Shown piece after piece: positions 16,672-26,926 of a stretch of 64,000 bases of DNA; position 1 is the stretch's first letter; the number at the start of each line of letters is the position of its first letter. The notes beneath the pieces were generated by a model that saw nothing but the letters and a program-made list of their open reading frames with translations, made no database searches and was not told the DNA's origin. A program made the translations under genes and the position numbers. Location of the stretch: assembly GCF_001429785.1 (NCBI RefSeq), contig NZ_LMJF01000014.1, positions 352,529-416,528 on the forward strand, in the 5' to 3' direction. Origin of the DNA: Lysobacter sp. Root916. Its GTDB lineage: Bacteria > Pseudomonadota > Gammaproteobacteria > Xanthomonadales > Xanthomonadaceae.

Positions 16672-19600
16672 ATGCCCGGCCGTCCCGACTTCCGCCTCTA
16701 CCACTCCAATGCGCTGGACGTGCTGGCTGGACTGCTGGCACAGGAACTGCGCACGCCCGTGCCCGGGCGGTCGGTGCTGGCGCCGGAGGTGGTGCTGATC
16801 CCGCAGGTGGCGATGCGGCGCTGGTTGCAGGCGACCCTGGCCCAGACCTACGGGATCGCCGCCAACCTGGAATTCCTGACCCCCGGCGAGTTCGTGCAGC
16901 GCGCGTTGGACGCCAACGTGCCCGGCATCGAGGACGACATCGGCGCCGAGGCGCTGCGCTGGCGGCTCTATAAGGAACTCTCGCATCCGGCCGCGCTGCG
17001 CGAACCGGCGCTGGCCGAGCTGCGCGCTTATCTGTCCGGCGCCGACCCGCTCAAGCCCTGGTCGCTGGCCGGCGAACTGGCGGGCCTGTTCGAGAAATAC
17101 CAGGCCTGGCGCCGCGACTGGCTGCGCGCCTGGGACCAAGGCCAGGACCGCGACGATGCTCAGGCCGCGCTGTGGCGCCGGGTCGCCGGCGCCAGCCGCT
17201 ACCGCGCGCGTCGCATCGGCGACTATCTGGCGCGTTACGGCGGCGACGGCGCGGAGGTGCCCGAAGGTTTGCCGCCGCGTTTGTTCGCCTTCGCCACCCT
17301 CAACGTCTCGCCCGACGTGCTGCGCGTGATCGCCACCCAGGCCCGCGCCGGCGTGCTGCATTTCTATCTGCCCACGCCCAGCCGCAAGTACTGGGGCGAT
17401 CTGGCCAGTTACGGCGAACGCCTGCGCCTGCTCGATGCCGACGCGTCGGTGCAGGATGCGGACGAGAACCCGCTGCTGCAGGCCTGGGGCGCGGCCGGCC
17501 GCGACTTCATGGCGGTGCTGGGCGGTTACGAGGTGGTGCACCCCTCGGGCGAGATCGCGGCCTACGCCGACCCCGAAACCGACCCCGCCGACGATCCCGC
17601 GCGCGACAGCCTGCTGCGGCGCCTGCAGCGCGACCTGCTGCATCGGCGCGCGCCGGCGGTGCCGGGCTGGCGCGCGGCGGTCGATAGCGCCGACCCCAGC
17701 CTGCAGGTGCATGCCTGCCACACCCGCCTGCGCGAGGTGCAGGTGCTGCACGATCAACTGCGCGGCCTGCTCGAGGACCCGCGCTTCGATCCGCCGCTGC
17801 AGCCGCGCGAGATCGCGGTGCTCGCGCCCGACATCGATCCCTACGCGCCGCACATCGCGGCGGTGTTCGGCGGCCTGGCCGGGCGCCCGGGCTTCATTCC
17901 GTATGCGCTGGCCGACGTGAGCCCGCTCGCGGCCGAGCCGCTGGCCGACGTGTTTCTGCGCCTGCTCGCGCTGCCGGTGTCGCGCTTCGGCCTCAGCGAG
18001 ATCCTCGACCTGCTGGCCGCGCCGGCGATCGCCGCCGCCGCCGGCCTGGACGCGCCGGCGCTGGAGCGCCTGCACACCTGGTTGCACGAGGCCGGTGCGC
18101 GCTGGGGCATCGACGACGCCCACCGCGCACGCCACGACGCTCCGGCCGACGACGCTTACACCTGGCGTTTCGCTCTGGATCGTCTGCTGATCGGGCACGC
18201 CAGCGGCGCCGACGAGGCCATCGCGGGCGTCGCGCCCTATACCGAGCTCGAAGGCAGCGCCCTGGACGCCCTGGACGCGCTGATCCGCTTGCTGCGCGTG
18301 CTGGCGCGCAACGAACGCGCGCTGAGCGCGGCGATGCCGCCGGCGCAGTGGCGCGACCGCCTGCTCGGCTTGCTGCAGGCGCTGCTGCCGCGGCGCCCGC
18401 ACGACGCCGGCGATCAACGCACCCTGGAGCGCCTGCGTCTGCTGGTGGAGACCTTCGCGCGCGATGCCGAACGCGCCGGCTTCGATGCACCGGTGCCGGC
18501 CGAGGTGGTGCGCGCGCATTTCCGCGCCGCCCTCAGCGAGGCCGACACCCGCGCGCCGCTGCTCACCGGCGGCGTGAGCTTCGGCCGCATGGTGCCGATG
18601 CGCCTGATCCCGTTCCGCGCGATCTGCCTGCTCGGCATGAACGACGGCGACTACCCGCGCCGCGATCCGGTCGGCGGCCTCAACCGCCTGGCCGCCGAGC
18701 TGGGCACCGCCGCGCGCCGCCACGGCGACCGTTCGCTGCGCGAGGACGATCGTTTCCTGTTCCTGCAGTTGTTCGTGGCCGCCTCCGAGGTGCTGTACCT
18801 GAGCTACCTGGGTGCCGACCCGCGCGACGGCAGCCTGCGCGAGCCCTCGCCGCTGGTGTCGGAACTGCTGGACGTGGCCGCGCGCTACCACCAGGCACCG
18901 GACGTCGCGCGCGCCGCGCTGACCGTGCGCGAGCCCTTGCAGCCGTTCTCGCCGGCCGCGTTCGGCGCCGGCGACCACGGCGAGGCCGCGCCGGAACCGC
19001 GCCGCTACAGCTATCGCGGCGAGTGGCAGCCGGCCGCGCAAGCGGGCGGCGAGGCCCGCATCGAGCTCGGGCCCTGGATCGACGCGCCGCTGGCGCCGCT
19101 GGATGCGACCGCGCCGGCCATCGCCCTGGCCGATCTGCGCGCCTTCCTGCGCGATCCGCCCGGCGCCTTCCTGCGCCAGCGCCTCAACATGCGCCTGCCC
19201 GACGCCGGCGCCGCCGTCGATGATGTCGAGCCGCTGCTGTTGCCCGGTCGCGGCCTGCAGCGCCAGCAACTGCAGTACGCGGTGTACGAGGCCCTGCTGG
19301 CCGGACGCGGTGAGGATCTGCAGGCGCAACTGCGCGCGCGCGCCTTGCTGCCGTCCGGTCCGCTGGGCCGGCGCCAGCTCGACAGCCTGCTCGCGGAAGT
19401 GCGCCCCTATGCCGAGGCCTTCGCGCAGTGGCGCGAACAGCAGGCGCCGCAGTCGCAGCACTTCGAACTCGAGCTCGCTGCCGGCCGCCTGCACGGCCGC
19501 GTCGACGATCTCTACGCCGCCGGGCTGGCGCGCCTGCGCTTCGGCAAACTGCACGGGCCCGCGCAGATCGCCCACGGGCTGGACTGGCTGGTGCTGTCGG

Positions 19601-20016
19601 CGCTGGGCGATGCGCGTCCCTTGGCGCAGTTCGCGGAGGCCGCCGGTGGCGTCGGCCCGCAGCTGCGTGCCGCCGCATCGCCCGCGCGGGCGCGCGCCGC
19701 GCTGGACGCGCTGCTGCGCTTGCGCGCGCACGGCCTGCGCGAACCGCTGCCGTTCCTGCCGCGCGCCGGCTGGCTGTGGTACGCGGCCGATGCGGAGGGC
19801 CGCGACGCCTGGAACCAGGCCGCACTGCAATGGCACGGCGGCACTCACAGCTGGAGCGAAGCCGAGGCCAGCGGCGCGCGCCTGGCGTTGCGCGGCCGCG
19901 ACCCGTTCGCCGCGGCGAGCGCGGACGGCGCCGACCTGGCCGAAGAATTCCGCGCGATCGCGCGGCTGGTATTCGACGCCGTGGTGCACGCGCGCAGCGA
20001 AGAGGACGCGCGATGA
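16672..20016 (+). CDS. recC: Exodeoxyribonuclease V gamma subunit (RecC)
   Basis: A 1114-residue RecC subunit of the RecBCD helicase-nuclease, which processes double-strand DNA ends and recognises Chi. The N-terminus (FRLYHSNALDVLAGLLAQEL) and the internal FGRMVPMRLIPFRAICLLGMNDGDYPRRD region (about 640-670) are strongly typical. The superfamily 1 helicase fold lacks catalytic motifs, as expected for RecC. Length matches the family (about 1100). Its stop overlaps the recB start by four bases. The order recC-recB-recD is usual in this bacterial group. Confidence 0.96.
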   Translation: MPGRPDFRLYHSNALDVLAGLLAQELRTPVPGRSVLAPEVVLIPQVAMRRWLQATLAQTYGIAANLEFLTPGEFVQRALDANVPGIEDDIGAEALRWRLYKELSHPAALREPALAELRAYLSGADPLKPWSLAGELAGLFEKYQAWRRDWLRAWDQGQDRDDAQAALWRRVAGASRYRARRIGDYLARYGGDGAEVPEGLPPRLFAFATLNVSPDVLRVIATQARAGVLHFYLPTPSRKYWGDLASYGERLRLLDADASVQDADENPLLQAWGAAGRDFMAVLGGYEVVHPSGEIAAYADPETDPADDPARDSLLRRLQRDLLHRRAPAVPGWRAAVDSADPSLQVHACHTRLREVQVLHDQLRGLLEDPRFDPPLQPREIAVLAPDIDPYAPHIAAVFGGLAGRPGFIPYALADVSPLAAEPLADVFLRLLALPVSRFGLSEILDLLAAPAIAAAAGLDAPALERLHTWLHEAGARWGIDDAHRARHDAPADDAYTWRFALDRLLIGHASGADEAIAGVAPYTELEGSALDALDALIRLLRVLARNERALSAAMPPAQWRDRLLGLLQALLPRRPHDAGDQRTLERLRLLVETFARDAERAGFDAPVPAEVVRAHFRAALSEADTRAPLLTGGVSFGRMVPMRLIPFRAICLLGMNDGDYPRRDPVGGLNRLAAELGTAARRHGDRSLREDDRFLFLQLFVAASEVLYLSYLGADPRDGSLREPSPLVSELLDVAARYHQAPDVARAALTVREPLQPFSPAAFGAGDHGEAAPEPRRYSYRGEWQPAAQAGGEARIELGPWIDAPLAPLDATAPAIALADLRAFLRDPPGAFLRQRLNMRLPDAGAAVDDVEPLLLPGRGLQRQQLQYAVYEALLAGRGEDLQAQLRARALLPSGPLGRRQLDSLLAEVRPYAEAFAQWREQQAPQSQHFELELAAGRLHGRVDDLYAAGLARLRFGKLHGPAQIAHGLDWLVLSALGDARPLAQFAEAAGGVGPQLRAAASPARARAALDALLRLRAHGLREPLPFLPRAGWLWYAADAEGRDAWNQAALQWHGGTHSWSEAEASGARLALRGRDPFAAASADGADLAEEFRAIARLVFDAVVHARSEEDAR

Positions 20017-23000
20017 GCGGGCATACGCGCGATCTGTTCGACGAGCTGCCGCCGGCGCCCGAGCCCGGCGCGGACGACGCCTACCTGCGTCTGCCGCTGC
20101 ACGGCCTGCAGCTGATCGAGGCCAGCGCCGGCACCGGCAAGACCTACACCCTGGCCACCCTGGTCACGCGCCTGGTGATCGAGCGCGGCCTGCGCGTGGG
20201 CCAGATCCTCGCGGTCACCTTCACCGACGCGGCCACCCAGGAACTGCGCGAGCGCCTGCGCAAGCGCCTGCTGCTGGCCGCGCGCATCGCCGCCGACGAT
20301 CCGGCCCTGGCCATCGGCGAGGACGACGGCGAACGCGCGGTCACGCGCGCGCTGATCGCCGCGCGTTTGCGCGAGGAAGCCCCGTCGGCCTTGCGCGCGC
20401 GCCTGGCCCGCGCCGCGCGCGAGATCGACCTGGCCGCGGTGGTGACCATCCACGGCTTCTGCGCGCGCGTGCTCAGCGAACACGCGCTGGAGACCGGCCA
20501 AGCCTTCCTGGCCCCGGAGATGATCGGCAGCGATCGCGACCTGCGCGACGAGGTCGCGGTGGATCTGTGGCGCTCGCTGGGCACCGACGCGGTCGCGGCC
20601 GAACTGCTGCAGGCGCGCTGGCCCGCCGGTCCCGCCGCCCTGGCCGCCGACCTGGGGCCGCTGCTGCGCGCCGCACGCCTCAAGCCCGCGCTGCCCGCGC
20701 CCACGCCCGATCCCTTGCCGCTGCTGCAGGCGCGCGCGGCCGCCCTGCGCGAGCGCTATCGCCAGCACGGCGCACAGGCCTTCAACGATATCGAAGCCGC
20801 GATGGCCGCCAAGGTGCTCAACGGCCAGACCTGGCGCGCCGAATTGCCGGGCGCGCTGCGCGAGGCGCTGACGCGCTGGTGCGCGAACGAAGACGCCGCC
20901 GCGCGCATCGAGCCGCGCATCGACCGCATGACCCCGGCCGCGCTCGCCGAGCGCACCAACAAGGGCAAGCAGGCGCAGACCCCAAGCTCGCCGCTGTTCG
21001 TCGCCATCGCCGACTATCTCGAGGCCGCGGCCGCGCGCGCGCAATGGCTGGACGCGCAGGGCCTGGCCCTGGTCCACCGCGTGCGCGAGGAGGCGGCCGC
21101 GCGCCTGGCCGAGCTCAAGCGCGTGCGCCGCGTGCAGACCTACGACGATCTCATCGACGGTGTCGCCCAGGCCTTGAGCGGCCCGCATGCCGGCGCCCTG
21201 GTTGCGCGGCTGCGCGCGCAGTACGCCGTCGCCCTGGTCGACGAATTCCAGGACACCGACGCGCGCCAGTGGGCAATCTTCGAACGCGTGTTCGGGCCCG
21301 ACGGACGCGAAGGCGGCAGCCTGTTCGTGATCGGCGATCCCAAGCAGGCGATCTACGGCTTCCGCGGCGGCGACGTGCACACCTATCTGGCGGCCGCGGC
21401 CCAGGCCGAGCTGGCGCCGCCGCTGCTGCGCAATTTCCGTTCGCGGCCGTCGCTGCTGCGCGCGGTGCAGGCCCTGTACCAACGCGCGGGCGCGGACGCC
21501 TTCGTCGACGCGCGCATCCGCTTCCTCGAAGTCGAGCCCGGCGGCAGCGTCGCCGACGCGGCCCTGTCGCGTCACGGCCGGCGCGCGCCCGCGCTGACCC
21601 TGCGCCGACTGCCCGCGCCCGACGACGCCGGCTCCGGCTCCGGCTCCGGCAAGGGCCGCGCGCAATGGAGCGCACCGGAGTCGCGCGAACTGGCCACGCG
21701 CGCCTGCGTGGCCGCGATCCACGCCTGGCTCGCCGACGCGCGCGCCGGGCAGGCCACGCTGGACGGGCGCGCGCTGCAACCGGCCGACATCGCCGTGCTG
21801 GTGCGCAGCCACGACGAGGCCGCGCGCATGCAGCGCGCCCTGGTCGCCGCCGGCATCCCCGCGGTCGCGGCCGGACGCCAGAGCGTGTTCGCGACCGAGC
21901 AGGCCCTGGAATTGCTGGCGCTGTTCGAGGCCCTGCTCCAACCCGGCGATCACGGCCGCCTGCGCGGCGCTCTGGCCAGCGTGTTCCTGGGCCTGGACGC
22001 GCGCGCGATCGCGCGCATGGACGCCGAAGACGCCTGGCAGCGCGACTGGCAGCTGCGCGCGCTGGAATGGCGCGAACGCTGGCAGCGTCACGGCCCGCTG
22101 GCCCTGGTCGCCGACCTGTGCGCGCAGCAGGCGCCGCGCCTGCTCGCCCTGGGCGACGGCGAACGCCGCCTGACCAATCTGCTGCAATTGGGCGAAGTGC
22201 TGCAGGAGGCCGACGCCCAGGCGCTGGGCCTGCACGGCCTGGTCGATTGGCTGCGCCTGCGCATCGCCGAGGCCGACGACAACGACGAACAACAGCAGCT
22301 GCGTCTGGAATCGGACGCGCGCCGCGTGCAGATCCTGACCCTGCACAAGAGCAAGGGCCTGGAGTTCGGCCTGGTGTTCCTGCCGTTCGCCGCGATCGGT
22401 CGCGAGCCGCGCGGCGGGCGTCACTGCGAATACCCCGACGACGACGGCCGCGTGCTGCAACTGGAAGGCGAGCACGACGACGCCGGCACGCCGGTCTGGG
22501 GCGAGGCGCGCGTGCGCGCCTCGCGCGAGTCCGCCGCCGAGGACGCGCGCCTGCTCTATGTGGGCCTGACCCGCGCCCGCCACGCGCTGTGGCTGGCGAC
22601 CGGGCCGCTATACCTGAGCGCATCGACGCCGCTGGCGCCGATGCTGGATGCGCCCGAGGCGCTGGACAGCGGCGACGCCGGCGATATCGAAATCGACGAT
22701 CGCGCGCTGGAGCCGCGCCCCGCACCGCTGCCTCCGATCGCGCCCGCGGCGGTGCCGCCCGCGCGCAGCCTGCGCCGCGGGCTGCCGCGCGATTGGTGGG
22801 TGCACAGCTTCACCCAGCTCACCCGCGAGGACGCCGGCAGCAGGGTCCAGGACGAACACGGCGCGCAGGACGAACCCGAGCCGCTGGCGCTGCCCGCGCC
22901 CAGCGAGCTGCCGATCGACGCGATGGAGCTGCGCTTCTCCGGCAGCCGCTTCGGCAACGCCGTGCACACCGCGCTGGAGCGCTGCGACTTCGCCGTCTGG

Positions 23001-23681
23001 GGCGATTGGCGCCGCCTGGGCGCGATACCCGACGGACAGGAGGCGCTGCTGCGCACGGCCCTGCACGAACAGGGCTATACCGAGGCCGACGTCGACGACG
23101 GCGGCCTGGACACGCTGGCGCGCCTGGTCGGCGCGACCCTGACCGCGACCCTGCCCGAAGGCGCGCGCCTGGCCGACCTGCCGCCGGCCGCCTTGCGCGC
23201 CGAGATGGAATTCCATTTCGCGCTCAACGACGCCTCCACCACGGCCCTGCTGGAACTGCTGCACGCGCACGGCTGGCTGCGCGCGCGCCAGGCCTTCGGC
23301 CATCGGCGCCGGCTCGATGGTCTGATGACCGGCAAGATCGACTTGGTCTATGCGCACGAAGGCCGCTATTACCTGCTCGACTACAAGACCAACCGCCTGC
23401 CGTCCTACGACGCCGCCGCGATCGAGCGCGCGATGGACGACAGCGAGTACACCCTGCAATCGTTGATCTACACCTTGGCCCTGCACCGCTGGCTGCGCTT
23501 CCGGCTCGGCGCCGACTACGACTACGCGCGCGATTTCGGCGGCACCCGTTATCTGTTCTGCCGCGGTCTGGATCCGATGCGATCCGATGAAGAAGGCGCG
23601 GGCATCCACGCCGAGGTGCCGCCGCGCGCGCTGGTCGAGGCCTTGGACGCGCTGTTCGGCGGCGCGGGTGGCGCGCCATGA
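20013..23681 (+). CDS. recB: Exodeoxyribonuclease V beta subunit (RecB)
   Basis: A 1222-residue RecB: 3'-5' helicase plus the only nuclease of the RecBCD complex. The Walker A motif EASAGTGKTYTLATL begins at about residue 36. Helicase motifs VDEFQDTDARQW and VLTLHKSKGLEFGLVFLPF-like stretches follow. The C-terminal nuclease has the DYKTNRLP motif at 1123-1130, with the catalytic Asp and Lys. The start MSGHTRDLFDEL was chosen because it gives the four-base ATGA overlap with recC and a typical RecB N-terminus. The stop overlaps recD in the same way. Confidence 0.97.
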   Translation: MSGHTRDLFDELPPAPEPGADDAYLRLPLHGLQLIEASAGTGKTYTLATLVTRLVIERGLRVGQILAVTFTDAATQELRERLRKRLLLAARIAADDPALAIGEDDGERAVTRALIAARLREEAPSALRARLARAAREIDLAAVVTIHGFCARVLSEHALETGQAFLAPEMIGSDRDLRDEVAVDLWRSLGTDAVAAELLQARWPAGPAALAADLGPLLRAARLKPALPAPTPDPLPLLQARAAALRERYRQHGAQAFNDIEAAMAAKVLNGQTWRAELPGALREALTRWCANEDAAARIEPRIDRMTPAALAERTNKGKQAQTPSSPLFVAIADYLEAAAARAQWLDAQGLALVHRVREEAAARLAELKRVRRVQTYDDLIDGVAQALSGPHAGALVARLRAQYAVALVDEFQDTDARQWAIFERVFGPDGREGGSLFVIGDPKQAIYGFRGGDVHTYLAAAAQAELAPPLLRNFRSRPSLLRAVQALYQRAGADAFVDARIRFLEVEPGGSVADAALSRHGRRAPALTLRRLPAPDDAGSGSGSGKGRAQWSAPESRELATRACVAAIHAWLADARAGQATLDGRALQPADIAVLVRSHDEAARMQRALVAAGIPAVAAGRQSVFATEQALELLALFEALLQPGDHGRLRGALASVFLGLDARAIARMDAEDAWQRDWQLRALEWRERWQRHGPLALVADLCAQQAPRLLALGDGERRLTNLLQLGEVLQEADAQALGLHGLVDWLRLRIAEADDNDEQQQLRLESDARRVQILTLHKSKGLEFGLVFLPFAAIGREPRGGRHCEYPDDDGRVLQLEGEHDDAGTPVWGEARVRASRESAAEDARLLYVGLTRARHALWLATGPLYLSASTPLAPMLDAPEALDSGDAGDIEIDDRALEPRPAPLPPIAPAAVPPARSLRRGLPRDWWVHSFTQLTREDAGSRVQDEHGAQDEPEPLALPAPSELPIDAMELRFSGSRFGNAVHTALERCDFAVWGDWRRLGAIPDGQEALLRTALHEQGYTEADVDDGGLDTLARLVGATLTATLPEGARLADLPPAALRAEMEFHFALNDASTTALLELLHAHGWLRARQAFGHRRRLDGLMTGKIDLVYAHEGRYYLLDYKTNRLPSYDAAAIERAMDDSEYTLQSLIYTLALHRWLRFRLGADYDYARDFGGTRYLFCRGLDPMRSDEEGAGIHAEVPPRALVEALDALFGGAGGAP

Positions 23682-25495
23682 GCCTGCTCGACGCCCTGCT
23701 GCGGCGCGGCTTGGTGCGCAGCGTCGATCACGCGCTGGCGCAATCGCTGCGCCGGTTGGATCCGGCCACGCCCGAGCTGGTGCAGGCCGGCGCCGCGCTG
23801 GCCGCGCGCGCGATCGCCGATGGCCATGCGGCGTTCGATGTCGCCCGACCCGACGAGGACATCGGCGCGGCGGTGCTGGTCGAACCCGCGCAATGGCTGG
23901 CGGCGTTGCGCGCCTCGCCCTGGATCGCCCAGCCCGGCGACGACGGCATCGCCGATCCGGGCGCGCCGCTGGTGCTGGAGCGCGGTCTGCTCTATTTGCG
24001 TCGTTACCGCGAATACGAACGCCGCCTGGCCGCGCGCCTGCGCGCGCTGGCCGCGCAAGCGCCGCCGCCGGCCGACACCGCCGCGCTCGCGCCCCTGTTC
24101 GCGAGCTTGTTTCCGCACGCACGCGACGGCGACCGCCAGGCGCGCGCGGCCGCGCTGGCCTTGGCGCGTTCGCTGCTGCTGGTCACCGGCGGGCCCGGCA
24201 CCGGCAAGACCACCACGGTCGCGCGTCTGTTGCTGCTGTTGATCGCGCAGGCGCAGCGCGCGGGCGCGCGGCCGCCGCGGATCGCGCTGGCGGCGCCGAC
24301 CGGCCGCGCTGCCGAGCGCATGGCCGAAAGCCTGCGCGCCGCCGCCGCCACCCTGCGTATGCTGCCCGGCGTCGACCCGGCCTGGTGCGACGCGCTGCCG
24401 GTGGAGGCGCGCACCCTGCATCGTCTGCTCGGCAGCCTGCCCGACAGCCCGCGCTTCCGCCACGACGCGCGCGATCCGCTGGCCTACGACGCGGTGGTGA
24501 TCGACGAAGCCTCGATGGTCGATCTGCCGCTGATGTGCAAGCTGGTCGAGGCCGTGCCCGACGGCGCGCGCCTGATCCTGCTCGGCGACCGCGACCAGCT
24601 GCCGTCGGTGGAAGCCGGCGACGTGCTGGCCGCGATCGTCGACGCGGCCGGCGAGGACGAAGCGCTGCCGGCGCCGATCGAACGCCTGCTGCAACCGCTG
24701 CTCGGCGAGGGGCCGATCGCGGACACCGCCGCCGCGCCGCTGGCCGGCCACCGCGTGCATCTGCAACGCGGTTACCGCCAGGCCGACAGCCTGGACCTGG
24801 CGCCGCTGGCCGAAGCCACCCGCGCCGGCGATGCCGACGCCGCGCTGGCCCTGCTGCGCGACGGCGCGCTGCGCGGCGTGAGTTTCCACGAGGACGCGAT
24901 CGACCCGCTGGCCGGTGCCGGCCGCGAGCGCCTGCTCGGCGAATGGCGCGCGTTGGCCGCGGTCGACGATCCCCTGCAGGCCTTGGCCCTGGCCGGCCGC
25001 GTGCGCCTGCTAACCGCGCTGCGCGACGGTGCGCAGGGCGCCGCGCCCTTGAACGCGCGCATCGAAGAGGCGCTGGCCGGCAGCCATCGCGCGGCCTACT
25101 TCCATGGCCGCCTGCTGCTGATCACCGAGAACAGCTACCGCCACGGTCTGTTCAACGGCGACATCGGCGTCTGCCTGCGTCCCGCCGACGGCGAGGGCAG
25201 CGTGGTCTGGTTCGCCGGCGGCAGCGAAGGCGTGCGCGGCTATTACCCGGCCGCCTTGCCCGCCCACGCGGGCGCGTTCGCGATGACCGTGCACAAGGCC
25301 CAGGGCTCGGAGTTCGACCGGGTGTGGCTGCAACTGCCGCGCGCGGATGCGCGCAGCCTGTCGCGCGAATTGCTCTACACCGGCATGACCCGCGCGCGCC
25401 GCGAGCTGCATCTGTGCGCGAGCGAGGCGGTGCTGCGCGCGGCCTTGTCGCGGCACGCGATGCGGGTGTCGGGCTTGGCGGCGCGCTTGCGCTAG
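23678..25495 (+). CDS. recD: Exodeoxyribonuclease V alpha subunit (RecD)
   Basis: A 605-residue RecD, the 5'-3' helicase of the RecBCD complex. The Walker A motif GGPGTGKTTTVARL lies at about 170-183. Walker B is in VVIDEASMVDLPLM, and the C-terminal superfamily 1 motifs MTVHKAQGSEFDRVWLQLP and LLYTGMTRARRELHL are intact. The N-terminal domain that contacts RecB is present, and length matches the family. Translational coupling to recB by a four-base overlap suggests fixed stoichiometry. Confidence 0.97.
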   Translation: MSLLDALLRRGLVRSVDHALAQSLRRLDPATPELVQAGAALAARAIADGHAAFDVARPDEDIGAAVLVEPAQWLAALRASPWIAQPGDDGIADPGAPLVLERGLLYLRRYREYERRLAARLRALAAQAPPPADTAALAPLFASLFPHARDGDRQARAAALALARSLLLVTGGPGTGKTTTVARLLLLLIAQAQRAGARPPRIALAAPTGRAAERMAESLRAAAATLRMLPGVDPAWCDALPVEARTLHRLLGSLPDSPRFRHDARDPLAYDAVVIDEASMVDLPLMCKLVEAVPDGARLILLGDRDQLPSVEAGDVLAAIVDAAGEDEALPAPIERLLQPLLGEGPIADTAAAPLAGHRVHLQRGYRQADSLDLAPLAEATRAGDADAALALLRDGALRGVSFHEDAIDPLAGAGRERLLGEWRALAAVDDPLQALALAGRVRLLTALRDGAQGAAPLNARIEEALAGSHRAAYFHGRLLLITENSYRHGLFNGDIGVCLRPADGEGSVVWFAGGSEGVRGYYPAALPAHAGAFAMTVHKAQGSEFDRVWLQLPRADARSLSRELLYTGMTRARRELHLCASEAVLRAALSRHAMRVSGLAARLR

Positions 25496-25515
25496 CCCCG
25501 CTCCCGCCACTAGCC

Positions 25516-25628
25516 GTCCCTTCTCCCGCTTGCGGGAGAAGGTGCCCGAAGGGCGGATGAGGGCAGCGCATGAGGTTGAAGCCAAGCGCCTGCACCGACC
25601 CTCACCCCGCCAGCGGGAGAGGGGCTAA
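25516..25628 (+). repeat. Copy of the about 146-bp dispersed repeat
   Basis: A shortened copy of the unit clustered at 11137-11690. It has TTCTCCCGCTTGCGGGAGAA at its left end, then GGTGCCCGAAGGGCGGATGA, and CCTCACCCCGCCAGCGGGAG at its right end. It sits just after recD and both palindromes could act as transcript-end hairpins. Confidence 0.85.
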
Positions 25629-25651
25629 AGAAAGAAGGAGCACATCGGACT

Positions 25652-25733
25652 CGTAGGGCGCGGCGACAACCGCACCGGCGCGGCCGGCCGGCTATGGCGA
25701 TGGTGCGGTTCGCTACGCTCACCGCACCCTACG
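25652..25733. repeat. Short inverted repeat with CGTAGGGTGCGG-type arms
   Basis: An imperfect inverted pair: CGTAGGGCGCGG at 25652-25663 and CCGCACCCTACG at 25722-25733. The interior has GGTGCGGTTCGCTACGCTCA. A related short copy (TAGGGTGCGGTGATGACCGC) is seen near 48880. It belongs to an extragenic repeat family between convergent genes. Confidence 0.6.
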
Positions 25734-25757
25734 GCCGCAGTCGTATTCGAAGCCGGC

Positions 25758-26843
25758 TCAAGCCAGCTCCGCATCCTCGCTGTCGTGCACCGCGCCGGCC
25801 ACGATCGCATCGACCTCGACTTCCGGCGACGCCTTGCTGGGGCGCTGCTTGGCGACCTTGGCCAGCTCGGCCGCGATCGCCGCCGAGGCGTCCTCGGAGG
25901 CCTTGCGGAAGCGCTGGCGGTCCGGGCACAGCACCTGCATGTAGTCGGCGTCGAAGTTCAAACGCTCGACCAGGAAGTCGACGAAGGCGCGCACCTTGGG
26001 CGACTGCACCTGGCCGCGCGGGAACACCGCGTTGAAGTCCATCTCCGGCCCGGTCCAGCCGGCCAGCACGCGCTGCACGTAGCCCTGCTCGGCATAGGCC
26101 TTGACGGTGACATCGCTGGCCAGCATCAGGCCCTCGCCGCACAGCAGCGCGCCCTTGAGCGCGCCCGGGTCGTTGGCCACCAGCACCGGATCGACGCGGT
26201 AGTCGATGCTGCGGTCGCCGTCGCTGAGCGTCCACACGTAGGCGCCGTTGCGCCGCGACTTCTGCATCGCCAGGGTACGGTGATGCTGCAGATCGTCCGG
26301 GTGCAGCGGTTCGCCGTGGCGGGCCAGGTAGTTCGGGCTGGCGTAGACCTGGGTGCGGAACACCGCCAGGCGGCGCGCGATCAGGTTGGAGTCGGGCAGC
26401 TCGCCCACGCGCAGGGCGACGTCGATTTCCTTGTCGATGATGTCCAGCGGTTCGTTGGTCAGCAGCATCTCCAGGCGCACCTCGGGGTGGCGCGCGTGGA
26501 ACTCGCCCAGCAGCGGCGCGATCCAGGTGATGCCGACCGAGTAGGGCGCGGTGAAGCGCAACCAGCCGCGCGGGCCGCCCTGGAGCTGGCCGACCGCGCT
26601 TTCGGCCTCGTCCAGCTCGCGCGCGATGCGCTGGCAGTGCTCGTAATAGATGTTGCCGGCCTCGGTCAGGCCGAGCTTGCGGGTCGTGCGATGCAGCAGC
26701 TGCGCGCCCAGGCGCGCCTCCAGGTCCTGCACCTTGCGGCTGACCGTGGTCTTGGGGAGCCGCAGCGCACGCGCCGCGGAGATGAAGCTGCCGTGCTCGA
26801 CCACCTTGACGAAGATCAGGGTGTCGTTGAGATCGCGGGCCAT
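25758..26843 (-). CDS. LysR-family regulator with C-terminal extension, divergent from the RND operon
   Basis: A 361-residue LysR-type regulator. The winged helix-turn-helix spans about residues 2-62 (DLNDTLIFVKVVEHGSFISA, TTVSRKVQDLEARLGAQLLH). The effector domain follows at about 90-295. Most family members end near residue 300; here a tail of about 60 residues, acidic and Ala-rich, follows. The ATG giving MARDLNDTL was chosen, since the longer frame upstream has no similarity. It diverges from the DUF2798-SDR-RND gene set with a 168-base gap, so it is the likely regulator of the pump; that is contextual inference. Confidence 0.9.
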   Translation of the reverse strand: MARDLNDTLIFVKVVEHGSFISAARALRLPKTTVSRKVQDLEARLGAQLLHRTTRKLGLTEAGNIYYEHCQRIARELDEAESAVGQLQGGPRGWLRFTAPYSVGITWIAPLLGEFHARHPEVRLEMLLTNEPLDIIDKEIDVALRVGELPDSNLIARRLAVFRTQVYASPNYLARHGEPLHPDDLQHHRTLAMQKSRRNGAYVWTLSDGDRSIDYRVDPVLVANDPGALKGALLCGEGLMLASDVTVKAYAEQGYVQRVLAGWTGPEMDFNAVFPRGQVQSPKVRAFVDFLVERLNFDADYMQVLCPDRQRFRKASEDASAAIAAELAKVAKQRPSKASPEVEVDAIVAGAVHDSEDAELA

Positions 26844-26914
26844 GGGGGACTCCGGATGTGGGATGACGGGAGGGGCCGTCTCGGGACTGGCTAGGGGGCC
26901 GAGCCGGGCATTAG

Positions 26915-26926
26915 CCCGATGTCGGG
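26915..26926. promoter_or_regulatory. Candidate palindromic operator between LysR and the RND operon
   Basis: CCCGATGTCGGG is a perfect 5-base-arm palindrome with a two-base centre. Just after it comes an AT-rich stretch with ATTA and TAAT boxes 17 bases apart (26931-26955). It lies in the 168-base divergent intergenic region, where a LysR protein would be expected to bind. Palindromes this short arise by chance in GC-rich DNA. Confidence 0.3.

Noticed and set aside
19845..22583. Long open frames antisense to recB and to recC, gltB and the RND permease
   Set aside because: They mirror the codon bias of the real genes in GC-rich DNA, are low in complexity and match no family.
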